The notes: generated by a model not told the origin, from the sequence alone. Shown: positions 9,345 to 20,472, counted from the stretch's first letter. The stretch: DNA of 64,000 nt from Filimonas zeae (GCF_014641615.1 NZ_BMIB01000003.1:310001-374000); one strand, 5' to 3'. Program-made: numbers and translations.

Positions 9345-9938
9345 ATGGCGGATAATTTTGAAACTTATATTATACAGGCTGCAGGGGTTACGGAAGAGGA
9401 GGCGAAACTGATAGTATCGCAAGGTATCCGTAAAAGAGTGCGCAGACGGCAGATATTGCTGCATGAGGGAGAAGTGTGCAGGCATAAGATATTTATTGAA
9501 CGGGGACTGCTGCGCAGCTATCTGCTGAAAAACGATGGTGCAGAGTATATTATGCGTTTTGCAGCGGAAAGCTCCTGGCTGATTGACCCCGAAAGCTACC
9601 ACAGCGGACTGCCTACCAAATACAACGTGGATGCACTGGAAGATTGCGATGTGCTGCTATGGACACGTGATGCCATGAACCGGCTGAGTGAGGAGATTCC
9701 GGCATTGAAGGCTTATTCCGATCAGTTGAAAACCAACACGCTTACCGCCAGTATGGGGCGTATTATGATGAATATCAGCGGTACTTCTGAAGAAAAGTAT
9801 CAGGAATTTGTAAACACTTACCCGGATGTGTTTAACCGCGTGCCATTGCACATGGTAGCCTCTTACCTGGGCGTATCCAGAGAAACGTTAAGCCGCATCC
9901 GGCACACCCAAATGAGGCAGCTGAAAGGCCAGGGCTGA
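9345..9938 (+). CDS. Crp/Fnr family transcriptional regulator
   Basis: A 197-residue one-component regulator. I chose the ATG at 9345 (MADNFETYI) because the frame upstream is not family-like and a promoter box lies just before it. The cyclic-nucleotide-binding-like beta roll occupies 20-120 (RRRQILLHEGEVCRHKIFIERGLLRSY). The winged helix is C-terminal, with VASYLGVSRETLSRIRH as the recognition helix region. It lacks the cysteines of Fnr. In this phylum these proteins often regulate a divergent oxidoreductase, here the SDR gene; this is inference. Confidence 0.88.
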   Translation: MADNFETYIIQAAGVTEEEAKLIVSQGIRKRVRRRQILLHEGEVCRHKIFIERGLLRSYLLKNDGAEYIMRFAAESSWLIDPESYHSGLPTKYNVDALEDCDVLLWTRDAMNRLSEEIPALKAYSDQLKTNTLTASMGRIMMNISGTSEEKYQEFVNTYPDVFNRVPLHMVASYLGVSRETLSRIRHTQMRQLKGQG

Positions 9939-10120
9939 TAGCCGGTAGCGCAGGGTGTTGCCTGCCACGTGCCACTTGTTCTTATCAGCGGCCAGGATAG
10001 ATAACTTCATCTTCATAGTTTCTCTGTAGGGGTGTTGCACATGTAGGAGTGGAGGAGTCTTAAAGAAAACAGGAAATTTACTTTAACATCTTATCAATCA
10101 GTAATAAATTAGCTATTACT

Positions 10121-10837
10121 ATGATACAAATACCTGATTCCGTACAACAATTTATTGAAGCCGCTATAGTGGTGGAGGATATCTGCCTTCCTTTTCATTA
10201 TCCCAAAGTGGATGAACTGGAGGCTTTTCAAAGCGGCTACCGCTACCACGGTGTTACCCTGGAAAATCTTGTTGCTGACAAGGCAGGTGCCTGGCAACCG
10301 GGTTGGTATGTGGTAGCGCAGAATGGTATGGATGATCCGTTTATAGTTGATTTTTCTGATGCAGCACAGGGCTTTCCGGTTTATTATGCTGCCCATGGTA
10401 CGGGCAGGTGGGATGTGGTGCAGATATCGGATAATCTTGCTATGTTTAGTAGCCTGCTTACAGCGCTGAAGGCACGCTATACCAACAAAGAAGAAACCCT
10501 GCAATATCTGCAGGCGCATACTGATAAGCAGAATGTGCTGTGGCAGGAAGTGTATGATAATGTGCTTAACCGGGATGATACGCCTATAGAACCCGTAGAT
10601 ATGACGGAATGGATATGGGGAGAAGTAGTGATAACGGAGGTTGGCGCGCAGAAGATGAAAGTGGTACATTACTTAAAAGACATTTTTAAACTAACTCCGC
10701 AGGAAGCATTGGCAATGGTAAAGCAGCCGGAAATAACCGTAAAGCATGGTGTACTGCTGCATTTGAAGCGGGTGGTGCGGCAGCTGGAAAGCATAGGTGC
10801 TACAGCGGTGTTTAGGGCAGATGAAGTGCAGCCGTGA
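10121..10837 (+). CDS. SUKH/SMI1-KNR4-like protein with ribosomal L7/L12-like C-terminal segment
   Basis: A 238-residue protein. The N-terminal part (residues about 5-115) resembles SUKH (SMI1/KNR4) domains: GWYVVAQNGMDDPFIVDF and FPVYYAAHGTGRWDVVQIS are typical strands of the fold, which often serves as immunity against toxins. The last 60 residues (VVHYLKDIFKLTPQEALAMVK to IGATAVF) resemble the C-terminal domain of ribosomal protein L7/L12, with the same alternation of helices and a GA-V-F end. No toxin gene is adjacent. The role is unknown; the two-domain reading rests on pattern recognition only. Confidence 0.65.
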   Translation: MIQIPDSVQQFIEAAIVVEDICLPFHYPKVDELEAFQSGYRYHGVTLENLVADKAGAWQPGWYVVAQNGMDDPFIVDFSDAAQGFPVYYAAHGTGRWDVVQISDNLAMFSSLLTALKARYTNKEETLQYLQAHTDKQNVLWQEVYDNVLNRDDTPIEPVDMTEWIWGEVVITEVGAQKMKVVHYLKDIFKLTPQEALAMVKQPEITVKHGVLLHLKRVVRQLESIGATAVFRADEVQP

Positions 10838-10976
10838 GTCATGTAACCGGTTGCATACTATTGTTGCAGGATGGCACAGGACAGGCACGTGCGCGATTCT
10901 CTATAACATCGCATACCGGACCTGCTATATGATTGATATGAAGAACTGTCCGGCTTACTTGTAAACGAATTCTGAC

Positions 10977-11552
10977 TTGCCGTTTAATCAGCTATATGAA
11001 GAGCAGGAATTGCTTGTGCGTATTACCCATGGTAATGAGCGGGCGTTTCACGACCTGTACCAGCACTATTTTCCCAAAGTATATGCTATGTGTGTAAGCT
11101 ATGCGCCCGATGTGGCTGTGGCGCAGGATGTGGTGCAGGAAACATTTACCCGTGTATGGCTGAACCGGCATAAGTTAACTGAGGTGGAACACTTTGAAGC
11201 CTGGCTGATTACCATTACCCGCAACCTGCTGATTACTGAACTGCGCAAAGCGTTTCCGCCGGGCTGGCAGCCGGAAGAGGTTAAAAGTATTGACTCACAC
11301 GATGTAGTGAATTACCGCGAACTGGAAAAGCTGCTGGATGGGGCCGTTGCTGCTTTAAGCAAGCGCCAGCAGGAAGTATACCGCCTGAGCAGGGTGGAAG
11401 GGTATTCGCACAAAGAAATTGCCCGGTCGCTGGGTATATCGGTTGATATGAGCCGCGAGCACCTGAGCAAAGCGTTGCACCATATACGGCATTTTCTGCG
11501 GCAGCAATACGGGCAGTCAGGTATGCTGCTATCGCTGCTTTTCTTTTGCTAA
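10977..11552 (+). CDS. ECF RNA polymerase sigma-70 factor (FecI-like)
   Basis: A 191-residue extracytoplasmic-function sigma factor. Region 2 is at 25-90 (FHDLYQHYFPKVYAMC, QDVVQETFTRVWLNR) and region 4 at 125-180 (LSKRQQEVYRLSRVEGYSHKEIARSLGIS). An in-frame stop just upstream and lack of any early ATG force a TTG start at 10977. It heads a four-gene locus with an anti-sigma FecR, a SusC-like transporter and a SusD-like lipoprotein, the standard design in which outer-membrane substrate binding is signalled to the sigma factor. Confidence 0.93.
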   Translation: MPFNQLYEEQELLVRITHGNERAFHDLYQHYFPKVYAMCVSYAPDVAVAQDVVQETFTRVWLNRHKLTEVEHFEAWLITITRNLLITELRKAFPPGWQPEEVKSIDSHDVVNYRELEKLLDGAVAALSKRQQEVYRLSRVEGYSHKEIARSLGISVDMSREHLSKALHHIRHFLRQQYGQSGMLLSLLFFC

Positions 11553-11621
11553 GATTTTTTTCCTCTTACACCCCCACATTTTCCCCGTTCCTTCGTCTTC
11601 TGTATACCACACACTACACGA

Positions 11622-12800
11622 ATGGACTTTAAGCAATTACTGGATGATTACCGGAAGGGTAAAATGGACGCTGCGCAGCGTGCTGCTTTTGAACAACTGC
11701 TGCACAGCAGCGAGCGCGAAAGCGAGTTGCAACAGCTGCTGCAGGAGGGGTATGAACAAACTGAGCCGGTACAGGCGCAGGAGGCACAGGCATTTATTTA
11801 TGCGCGCATTAAAGCGCAGATGATGGACGGCGCTACCAATCAGCAACCGGTAGAGCACCAGCAAAGCAAGCCTGTTGCAGCAATGCGTTGGTGGCGCTAT
11901 GCGGCTGCAGTGATATTGATATGCGGGGTAGCTACCCTGTTTTACCGCAGTAAGCCGGATATACAAAAGTCTGTAGCCGAACAGCATCCCGCCGCTGATA
12001 TATTACCGGGCCACGATGGGGCAGTACTTACCCTGGCTAACGGTAAAAAGATAGTGCTGGATAGTATGGGTAACACCGTAGTGGCGCAGCAGAATGGTGC
12101 GGAAGTGGTGCTGAAAGATGGATTGCTGGCGTATGAACATACAGAAGAAGAAAGCAAAGAGATAGCCTATAATACCATGACCACCCCACGCGGCAGACAG
12201 TTTCAGTTACAGCTGCCCGATGGTACCCGTGTATGGTTGAATGCGGCCAGCTCTATCACCTACCCCACACGCTTTACCGGTAAAGAACGAAAGGTAGAGA
12301 TACACGGGGAAGCCTATTTTGAAGTAACCACTAACACACAAATGCCCTTTCGGGTAGCTACCAGCCGGGAGGCTGTGGTAGAGGTACTGGGTACCAGCTT
12401 TAATATTCATGCGTATGATGATGAAGCTGCTATGCAAACCACTTTGCTTAATGGTGCGGTAAAAGTGCATGTGGGCGGGCAGGCGCAGTTGCTGAAGCCC
12501 GGACAACAGGCAGTACTGAACGCGGGTAATACGTTAAGTGTAGCCCATGCGGTAAATCTGGAGCAGGTAATGGCATGGAAAAACGGACTGTTCAATTTTG
12601 ATGGGTATGACCTGAAAGCGGTAATGCGTGAGATAGGCCGCTGGTACGATCTGGATATTGTATATGAAACAGAGCCTGTGCAGGAAGAAATGATGGGTGA
12701 GATACAGCGCACCCTGAAACTGAGCCAGGTAATGAAAATTTTGCAAAGGATACATGTGCATTACCGGGTAAGCGGTAATCAGCTGATTATAACCAAATAA
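11622..12800 (+). CDS. FecR-family anti-sigma factor
   Basis: A 392-residue inner-membrane anti-sigma protein. The N-terminal cytoplasmic helix segment (MDFKQLLDDYRKGKM) would bind the sigma factor. A single membrane helix spans about 90-108 (WWRYAAAVILICGVATLFY). The periplasmic FecR domain begins near 190 (TPRGRQFQLQLPDGT, VWLNAASSITYP) and a C-terminal DUF4974-like domain (FNFDGYDLKAVMREI) contacts the signalling domain of the transporter. Length is normal. It follows the sigma gene by 69 bases and precedes the transporter by 14 bases. Confidence 0.95.
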   Translation: MDFKQLLDDYRKGKMDAAQRAAFEQLLHSSERESELQQLLQEGYEQTEPVQAQEAQAFIYARIKAQMMDGATNQQPVEHQQSKPVAAMRWWRYAAAVILICGVATLFYRSKPDIQKSVAEQHPAADILPGHDGAVLTLANGKKIVLDSMGNTVVAQQNGAEVVLKDGLLAYEHTEEESKEIAYNTMTTPRGRQFQLQLPDGTRVWLNAASSITYPTRFTGKERKVEIHGEAYFEVTTNTQMPFRVATSREAVVEVLGTSFNIHAYDDEAAMQTTLLNGAVKVHVGGQAQLLKPGQQAVLNAGNTLSVAHAVNLEQVMAWKNGLFNFDGYDLKAVMREIGRWYDLDIVYETEPVQEEMMGEIQRTLKLSQVMKILQRIHVHYRVSGNQLIITK

Positions 12801-12814
12801 CTGTTAACTGTATT

Positions 12815-15800
12815 ATGAAGCTCACACTATTACTATCGATTGCTGCCTGCATGGGTATAACCACAGGGTTTTCCCAGTCTGTAACCTATTCTTCTAAAAA
12901 CGCTTCGGTAGAAGATATCATCTCTACCGTAAAGCAGCAGGCTGGCTATGTTTTCTTTTATAAAAAAAAGACGTTGAAAGATGCCCGGCGTGTAAGCATT
13001 GCGGCGGATCATGTACCGGTGCGCGATTTTTTAACCCTTGCCTTTAAGGAGCAGCCCTTTACCTGGTCTATTGAAGACCAGACAGTGGTGCTGGAAAACC
13101 CTGCTGCTGATGCCTCTGCCACTGTTGCCAAAGCAGCGGCGGCGGCCGTGCAGGGGCCACTGAAGGTTCGCGTAGCTGATTCAACCGGTAAGCCTATGCC
13201 TGGCGCATCGGTTGCGGTAAAGAAAACCGGTAAGTCTTTTTTAACCAATGCAGAAGGCGTTGTTACGCTGGGTGCTGGTACTGGTGATGTGCTGGTAATA
13301 ACGTATATAGGGTACGATCAGCAGGAGATAACTGTTACTGCGGACCTTTTGCAACGGAACACACTGGAAGTGCATTTGCTTCAGAAATCTTCTGTGCTCA
13401 ATGATGTAATTGTGGTAGGCTATGGTACACAGCGCAGGAGCGATGTAACCGGTTCGCTTACCCGTATTACCGCCGCCACTATACAGGAAAGGCCGGTAAC
13501 CAATCTGGCGCAGGCCTTACAGGGCAAGGCCCCGGGTATGAATGTGGCTACCAATATCAGGCCTGGTGAAGTACCTGCCATCCGTATACGCGGTACGCGC
13601 TCTGCCAATGCTTCTAACGATCCTTTATATGTGGTGGATGGTGTGCCTATTGTATCGGCACTGGGGGTAAGCTCCTTTTCTATCAATGATCTTAACCCGA
13701 ACGATATTGCTTCCGTAGAAGTATTAAAAGATGCTTCTGCTACGGCCATCTACGGATCCAGAGGGGCAAATGGGGTAATACTGGTGACTACCAAAAAAGC
13801 CACCAAAGGCCGGGTATCGCTAAACCTGAATTCTACTGTTTCTGTTGATAGTTATCATCAGCTGACCGATCGTATGAATGCGGGGGAGTATATTGACCAG
13901 TTGCGTTACGCCCTTATTAATGGCAGGCGTTACCAGCCTGGCAACCCTACAGACCTTACGGTGGCACCCAAAGCCTGGTATGCCGATCCGCATCTGGATA
14001 GCCTTAACTTTTCAGCTTCCGGTGTTACCGACAACTTTAGCGAGCTGCTGGCTGCTACTATGAAGGGCTATGAATGGAACCCGAATGGCACGGTGCGTAC
14101 GCGTGCCACCACAGCAGAAGAAAAAGCGCTGGGCTGGCCCGATCAGATACCCGTATATAACTCCGGCCGCATACCCACTTTTGACTGGCTGGATGCAGCT
14201 ACCCGCAGAGGTATTACACACAACTACCAGATAGCTTTATCGTCAGGTACAGAAGCTACCCGTTTGTATATGTCGCTTGGCTATAACAAACAGCAGGGCG
14301 TACAGAAAGATCAGGATTTTGAACGCTTTACACTGAACCTGAATGGGGATATTACGGCACTGAAATGGTTTACTTTAGGTGCTTCGCTGATTGCATCGCT
14401 GAATAAACAGAACTTTGGTGTAAATGCTAACCAGAGCAATAGCGGCCCGAAAGACCTGTACGGACGTGCTTACAGCATGCTCCCCTGGGCGTTTCCTACG
14501 GATAGTATGGGTGCCTTTATCCGCAACCCCGGTGGTGGCCTCTCTGTATGGAACCCGCTGATTGATATTAATCAGGCATTGAATGAAAGGCGTTCATCCT
14601 CTATCATGGCCAACCTGTATAGTGAAATCAGGTTTACTCCCTGGCTGAAGTACCGGATAAACTTTGGGGCACAGATGCGCAACTTCCGTAATGGCAGCTG
14701 GACAGGCCCTACCGTTACTCCTTACCTGAGTGCCAAAGCCAATACAGCCGGTTATGCACGGGACGAGAACTTCTCCTGGGTGGTAGAAAACCTGTTGTAC
14801 TTTGATAAAACGTTTGCCGGTAAACACAACATAGGTGTTACGCTGTTACAATCATCTCAGAAAAGCAGAAGAGAAAACACCAGCACCAGTGTGGGTGGTG
14901 TAGCTATACCACTGAGCCACTGGTACGATCTGGGTTCTAATACACAGGGTAACCCCGGCATAGGTACAGGCTTTACGCAGAACACCCTCAGCTCTTACAT
15001 GGCCCGTGTAAACTATGGGCTGCTGAATAAATACCTGCTTACTGCCTCTGGTCGTTTTGATGGTTCTTCTGTATTATCGCCCGCTAATAAATGGGAGTTC
15101 TTTCCATCGTTTGCACTGGCGTGGAAAATGCAGGAAGAAAAGTTCCTGAGTCATATAGACTGGATTAACGAACTGAAACCCCGGATTGGTTACGGCGTAA
15201 CCGGTAACTCTTCCGTAGGCCCATACACCACTACGGGGCCGTTAACGCGCAGTAACTATGCGTGGGGCAATGCACCGGCTATCGGCTTTATGCCCTCTTC
15301 TGTAAAAAATCCCGATCTGAGCTGGGAGAAAACAGCACAGCTGAACCTGGGGGTAGACTTCTCTTTACTCAGCAACCGCATTTCCGGCTCACTGGAATAC
15401 TATGTGCAAAACACGTCTGACCTGCTGTTTAGCCGGGGGCTGCCGGCGGTATCGGGTTATGTAACCAAAGTAATGAACATAGGCCAATCCAGAAACCGTG
15501 GTGTGGAGATATCTATTAATACCGTGAATATTAAAACCAAAGACTTCAGCTGGACAACCGATTTAAACTGGAGCCGCAACAAAGAAGAGATTGTTGAATT
15601 GCTGAATGGCAAGCAGGACATTTTGGCTTCCCGTTTGTTTATCGGTCAGCCCTGGCAGGTGTTTTATCAGTTGCAGGATGCGGGCATCTGGGGCAGCGAT
15701 AGCAAAGAGCTGGAAGAGATGGCGAAGTTTAAAACCATTGGTGGGTTAGACTTTAAGCCCGGTACAGTGAAAGTGGTAGACCAGAACGGCGATTATAAAA

Positions 15801-16345
15801 TAAGTGCAGAAGATTATGTGTTGCGTGGCAACCCGCGCCCCAGATGGTATGGTGGTATTACCAACACGTTTACCTATAAAGGTTTTAGCCTGAGTTCGTT
15901 TATGTATGTACGCGTGGGGCAAACGTACTTTGGCGGTGTGCCGGGTGTGTTTGGCCGAAATGAAAAAGATGTATGGAGCTTTAACAACCAAAGCGGCCGC
16001 TGGCCTTTACCGGTGCTGGGCGCTACAGGTATTACCAACATTACTGCTGCCAAACAGTACAATGATGGCTCTTTTGCGGTAGTGCGCAATATATCGCTTA
16101 CGTACGACCTGCCGGTAAAACTCATCAGCCGTGCTAAGATTAAAAATGTGCAGCTGAATGTGCAGGTGCTGAACCCCTTTCTGTTTGGCGGAGATGTGGT
16201 AAAGATGGGTATTAACCCGGATGATGAAACCAACTGGAGCGATCAGTCGCAGCCGGATAGCTTTACTACCAACCCATCCGGTGGCATGAACAACAATACC
16301 ATACTGCCACGCAGCTGGGTGTTTGGATTACGTGTGGCCCTTTAA
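12815..16345 (+). CDS. SusC/RagA-type TonB-dependent outer-membrane transporter with STN signalling domain
   Basis: A 1176-residue outer-membrane importer. After a signal peptide (about 1-20) come an STN domain (residues 25-105, VEDIISTVKQQAGYVFFYKKK) that passes the signal to the FecR protein, a carboxypeptidase-regulatory-like domain (115-195, VADSTGKPMPGASVAVKKTG), a plug domain (NDVIVVGYGTQRRSDVTGS, VLKDASATAIYGSRGANGVI) and a long 22-strand beta barrel. The STN domain is what distinguishes sigma-regulated members. It pairs with the SusD-like gene 25 bases downstream. Substrate is unknown; no glycosidase or peptidase gene follows to hint at it. Confidence 0.95.
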   Translation: MKLTLLLSIAACMGITTGFSQSVTYSSKNASVEDIISTVKQQAGYVFFYKKKTLKDARRVSIAADHVPVRDFLTLAFKEQPFTWSIEDQTVVLENPAADASATVAKAAAAAVQGPLKVRVADSTGKPMPGASVAVKKTGKSFLTNAEGVVTLGAGTGDVLVITYIGYDQQEITVTADLLQRNTLEVHLLQKSSVLNDVIVVGYGTQRRSDVTGSLTRITAATIQERPVTNLAQALQGKAPGMNVATNIRPGEVPAIRIRGTRSANASNDPLYVVDGVPIVSALGVSSFSINDLNPNDIASVEVLKDASATAIYGSRGANGVILVTTKKATKGRVSLNLNSTVSVDSYHQLTDRMNAGEYIDQLRYALINGRRYQPGNPTDLTVAPKAWYADPHLDSLNFSASGVTDNFSELLAATMKGYEWNPNGTVRTRATTAEEKALGWPDQIPVYNSGRIPTFDWLDAATRRGITHNYQIALSSGTEATRLYMSLGYNKQQGVQKDQDFERFTLNLNGDITALKWFTLGASLIASLNKQNFGVNANQSNSGPKDLYGRAYSMLPWAFPTDSMGAFIRNPGGGLSVWNPLIDINQALNERRSSSIMANLYSEIRFTPWLKYRINFGAQMRNFRNGSWTGPTVTPYLSAKANTAGYARDENFSWVVENLLYFDKTFAGKHNIGVTLLQSSQKSRRENTSTSVGGVAIPLSHWYDLGSNTQGNPGIGTGFTQNTLSSYMARVNYGLLNKYLLTASGRFDGSSVLSPANKWEFFPSFALAWKMQEEKFLSHIDWINELKPRIGYGVTGNSSVGPYTTTGPLTRSNYAWGNAPAIGFMPSSVKNPDLSWEKTAQLNLGVDFSLLSNRISGSLEYYVQNTSDLLFSRGLPAVSGYVTKVMNIGQSRNRGVEISINTVNIKTKDFSWTTDLNWSRNKEEIVELLNGKQDILASRLFIGQPWQVFYQLQDAGIWGSDSKELEEMAKFKTIGGLDFKPGTVKVVDQNGDYKISAEDYVLRGNPRPRWYGGITNTFTYKGFSLSSFMYVRVGQTYFGGVPGVFGRNEKDVWSFNNQSGRWPLPVLGATGITNITAAKQYNDGSFAVVRNISLTYDLPVKLISRAKIKNVQLNVQVLNPFLFGGDVVKMGINPDDETNWSDQSQPDSFTTNPSGGMNNNTILPRSWVFGLRVAL

Positions 16346-16370
16346 TTACTAACTATCAGAGACGAAACAT

Positions 16371-18521
16371 ATGAAAAGATATTCACTGATACTGCTGGTG
16401 CTGATAACTGCCAGCCTCGGCTCCTGCAAAAAATTTCTGGATGAAAAACAGGTAGCCAACCTTACGCAGGATTACTACAATACAGAAGAGGGCTTAAATG
16501 CACTGATTACTGGTTTATATGGTTATGCCCGTATAAAACATGAGTGGGATGCCAGCGGCGTACGCCTTACGCAAACAGAAACCGATGCGTATATGCATTC
16601 TGATGCAACTTACTCTACCTACACCGCTGCGCGCTACGGCTCTAACGTAAGCACCATTGCCACTAACGTTGCCAATTATATAGGCGCGCCTAACAACGGT
16701 GCGCCACCTATGGGTGCTTACCCGCATATTAACAACTGTAACATTGCACTGGAAGTAATAGAGGGGTTGAAGCCCGGCCGCTTTGGTACCGATGAAAACT
16801 ATCGCCTGCAGCGCCGGGGGGAGATATTGTTTCTGCGTGCCTGGGCCTATTATCTGGTAACCAATCAGCTGGGTGATGTGCCTTTGCAACTAACAGCCAG
16901 AAGGGAAGACAATGGTGTATACTACTTTCCTAAAGCCAAACTGCCGGATGTGTTCCGCCAGATAATAGGGGATGTGCGTGAGGCGTATGCTGCTTTACCT
17001 GTTACAGTAACAGAACGTGGCCGTGTAAGCAAACTGGCAGCGGGTAATCTGCTGGCCAAGTTGTATCTGAACCGTGCACAGGCGGCTGCTTTTGAAAACA
17101 GTACTGAAGCGCATTTGAAGATGCTGTATAAAGGTAATGTAAGTACCGATCTGGACTCTGCTATACTGGTAGCTACGGAAGTAATTACCGCTGCCGGTGG
17201 TGCAGGCGGACTGGCTCCTGATTACTGGACACTGTTTGACCCTAAAGTATCAGAAACCAACCCCAGCCGGGAAGTGCTGTGGGCCTGCCAGTTTGATGTA
17301 AACCTTTCTTTACATAACCGCTTTGGCAACCGCAGTGTAAACTACCACGTGGGTAACTATACAGGCGGTACCGGTGTTTCCCGCTCTATGGCGTATGGCC
17401 GCCCGTTTGGTACGTTAAAGCCTACCGATTATGGGTATGATGTGTTTACCGATAAGGTAAACGATTCCCGCTATTATAAAACCTTTCAGTACGAATATAT
17501 CAGCAATGCTACAGGCTCTTACCCCTGGAGTGCAGATGCTGCTGCGTGGTGGAATGCCAACAAACCTGCTACAGAGCCTGCTGTTACGGTAGGCGCACCA
17601 CGCGCTACACCGGGCAGGCGCGCGTTGATTTATCTGGAAAACCAGCCGGCCGAAGCTGTGGATTCTGCCAGAGCTATGAGCCAGCCTTACCAGTTTGTGG
17701 TACGCTGGATAAAAAGCGCTACCACAGGCAGGCTGTATTACCGCCTAAATTACAGCCAGGTATCTATGGGGCTTACCACAGGGGTAAACTGGCCGTACCT
17801 GTCTGTAAAAAAGTTTGTAGACCCTTTACGTGGCGGTAGTGCTGATGAAAGCAATTTTGACAATGAGCAAGGTACGCGTGATGGTATACTGATGCGCCTG
17901 GCTGAAACCTTTCTGATACGTGCAGAGGCTTATGGCCGCAAAGGTCAGTACGCCAACGCGCTGGCAGATATTAACGTGCTGCGCCAGCGCGCGGCCTGGA
18001 AAGCAGGTGAAAACCGCCCCGGTGTACTGGTGGAGTGGGAGCCCGGTGCCACCGCACTTACTGCTGCTGAAAAAGTAGCACCATACCCTGCCAGCGGCAG
18101 CTCTTACAATACCATACAGGCTACAGAAGCCCATTTTACACCCGGTACACCACAGGCCGCTGCTGAGCGTTATATACCCACGGCGAGTGGCAAACAGGAT
18201 ATGTTTATTCACTTCATTTATAATGAGAAAACGCGCGAATTTCTGGCAGAAGGTGTACTGTGGGAAGACCTGCACAATGCAGGCATTCTGTTCGATCGTA
18301 TACAGTACCTGAACCAGCTGGCCTCTTCTCAGGCAGGCTTATGGCCGGTAGCCTACAATACCGTAGCAGGCAACGGCCAGAACGGAAATGGTAAAGGCCA
18401 GATGCGCAAGGAATATACCTTCCGCCCATGGCCCAGTGATTTTCTGCAACAGCTTACCGATGTGAATGGTAAGCCGCTGGACGCAGAAACAATGAAAAAC
18501 TACCAGAACCCTGGATACTAA
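16371..18521 (+). CDS. SusD/RagB-type nutrient-binding outer-membrane lipoprotein
   Basis: A 716-residue surface lipoprotein that forms a lid over the SusC barrel. The lipobox LGSC places the acylated cysteine at residue 19 (MKRYSLILLVLITASLGSC). The TPR-like SusD fold is visible in RRGEILFLRAWAYYLVTNQLGDVPL, RGRVSKLAAGNLLAKLYLNRAQ, RLAETFLIRAEAYGRKGQ and EKTREFLAEGVLWEDL. It is longer than the typical 500-600 residues. It ends the operon; a terminator follows at 18551-18582. Confidence 0.95.
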   Translation: MKRYSLILLVLITASLGSCKKFLDEKQVANLTQDYYNTEEGLNALITGLYGYARIKHEWDASGVRLTQTETDAYMHSDATYSTYTAARYGSNVSTIATNVANYIGAPNNGAPPMGAYPHINNCNIALEVIEGLKPGRFGTDENYRLQRRGEILFLRAWAYYLVTNQLGDVPLQLTARREDNGVYYFPKAKLPDVFRQIIGDVREAYAALPVTVTERGRVSKLAAGNLLAKLYLNRAQAAAFENSTEAHLKMLYKGNVSTDLDSAILVATEVITAAGGAGGLAPDYWTLFDPKVSETNPSREVLWACQFDVNLSLHNRFGNRSVNYHVGNYTGGTGVSRSMAYGRPFGTLKPTDYGYDVFTDKVNDSRYYKTFQYEYISNATGSYPWSADAAAWWNANKPATEPAVTVGAPRATPGRRALIYLENQPAEAVDSARAMSQPYQFVVRWIKSATTGRLYYRLNYSQVSMGLTTGVNWPYLSVKKFVDPLRGGSADESNFDNEQGTRDGILMRLAETFLIRAEAYGRKGQYANALADINVLRQRAAWKAGENRPGVLVEWEPGATALTAAEKVAPYPASGSSYNTIQATEAHFTPGTPQAAAERYIPTASGKQDMFIHFIYNEKTREFLAEGVLWEDLHNAGILFDRIQYLNQLASSQAGLWPVAYNTVAGNGQNGNGKGQMRKEYTFRPWPSDFLQQLTDVNGKPLDAETMKNYQNPGY

Positions 18522-18550
18522 TAGTTCTCATTTAGCAATCGTTTACGAGC

Positions 18551-18582
18551 AACGCCACCTTATTCCTGAGGCGGCGTTTTTT
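18551..18582 (+). terminator. rho-independent terminator after susD-like gene
   Basis: AACGCC (18551-18556) pairs with GGCGTT (18573-18578), extended by a CC/GG step across one bulge, and is followed by a run of six T. It closes the sigma/anti-sigma/SusCD operon. Confidence 0.8.
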
Positions 18583-18633
18583 GTTGTGGTATGCCCTTTG
18601 AAGTAACTATCTGCATAAATAACAGGTAGCCTT

Positions 18634-19290
18634 ATGAAAAAGCTGTGGAAGAACAACGGGTTGTCCCTTGTGTTTGGTGTTTTCTTTTTGCTATCACTGC
18701 TGGGCCAGATAATAATGGGGTGGAAAGAGTACAATGAAGAGCGGCAGGAAGACGGACAGCCGCCGGTTGCTATGGCTCAATATCTGCATTCCGGGCATTT
18801 TATACAATCTACTTTTGAAAACTGGGAAAGTGAGTTTCTGCAGATGGGTATGTTTGTGGTATTGGCTGTTAAGCTGCGGCAGAAAGGCTCGTCCGAATCA
18901 AAATCGTTTGAAGAGGAAGAGGTTGACAGGGAACCCGATGCATCGCGGCCCGGAGCGCCCTGGCCCGTGCGCAAAGGCGGGTTAATACTAGCGCTGTATA
19001 AAAATTCTCTGTCCATCTGTTTCTTTCTGCTGTTTGCTATTTCTCTCGGTCTGCATTTTTACGGCAGCCTGAAAGGGTACAACGAGTTACAAATGATAAA
19101 AGGTTTGCCAACGGAAAGCGCTACTGCCTACCTGGGTAATCCTACGTTCTGGTTTGAATCGTTCCAGAACTGGCAGAGCGAATTTTTATCGGTATTTGCG
19201 CTGGTGGTGTTCAGTATTTTTCTGCGGCAGCATGGCTCGCCACAATCCAAACCGGTAGATGCTGCTAACAGCGAAACCGGGGCAGGCTAG
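18634..19290 (+). CDS. DUF6766-like membrane protein
   Basis: A 218-residue protein that resembles the DUF6766 family of unknown function. It is built as an internal duplication: each half has a membrane helix (10-28 and about 127-145), a loop with KGYNE/KEYNE, and then an F-NWQSEFL / F-NWESEFL motif followed by a second helix ending in LRQ-GS. Such two-fold symmetry suggests a four-helix membrane bundle. The linker between halves is charged (EEEEVDREPDASRPG). Function is not known. Confidence 0.75.
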   Translation: MKKLWKNNGLSLVFGVFFLLSLLGQIIMGWKEYNEERQEDGQPPVAMAQYLHSGHFIQSTFENWESEFLQMGMFVVLAVKLRQKGSSESKSFEEEEVDREPDASRPGAPWPVRKGGLILALYKNSLSICFFLLFAISLGLHFYGSLKGYNELQMIKGLPTESATAYLGNPTFWFESFQNWQSEFLSVFALVVFSIFLRQHGSPQSKPVDAANSETGAG

Positions 19291-19313
19291 GGGCGCTTTT
19301 AATCGCCAATGGC

Positions 19314-19337
19314 GCAACCGGCGCGAAGGCCGGTTGC
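19314..19337. terminator. GC-rich hairpin between convergent genes
   Basis: GCAACCGGC and GCCGGTTGC form a perfect nine-base stem with loop GCGAAG. There is no T-run, so it may be a weak or non-canonical terminator between the DUF6766-like gene (plus) and the aldo/keto reductase (minus). Confidence 0.45.
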
Positions 19338-19371
19338 TGACGCATCCGCTACGGGGGACGGATGGCGGTAT

Positions 19372-20367
<996 letters not shown>

Positions 20368-20472
20368 TTAGCGGTGATTCGTTTTTTTACACGCCAGTAT
20401 TTTTGCTGCCGGTGTATGCAATCACCAGGTATATAACCCCCACAAAGGTATTGTTGTTGCAAGGTGCTGTAA

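Noticed and set aside
9210..9602. Minus-strand open frame opposite the Crp/Fnr gene
   Set aside because: Its translation is cysteine- and histidine-rich without domain pattern and it is antisense to a clear Crp/Fnr gene.
18826..19016. Antisense frames in the DUF6766-like gene
   Set aside because: The plus-strand frame has a clear two-fold domain pattern; the antisense frames are shadows.
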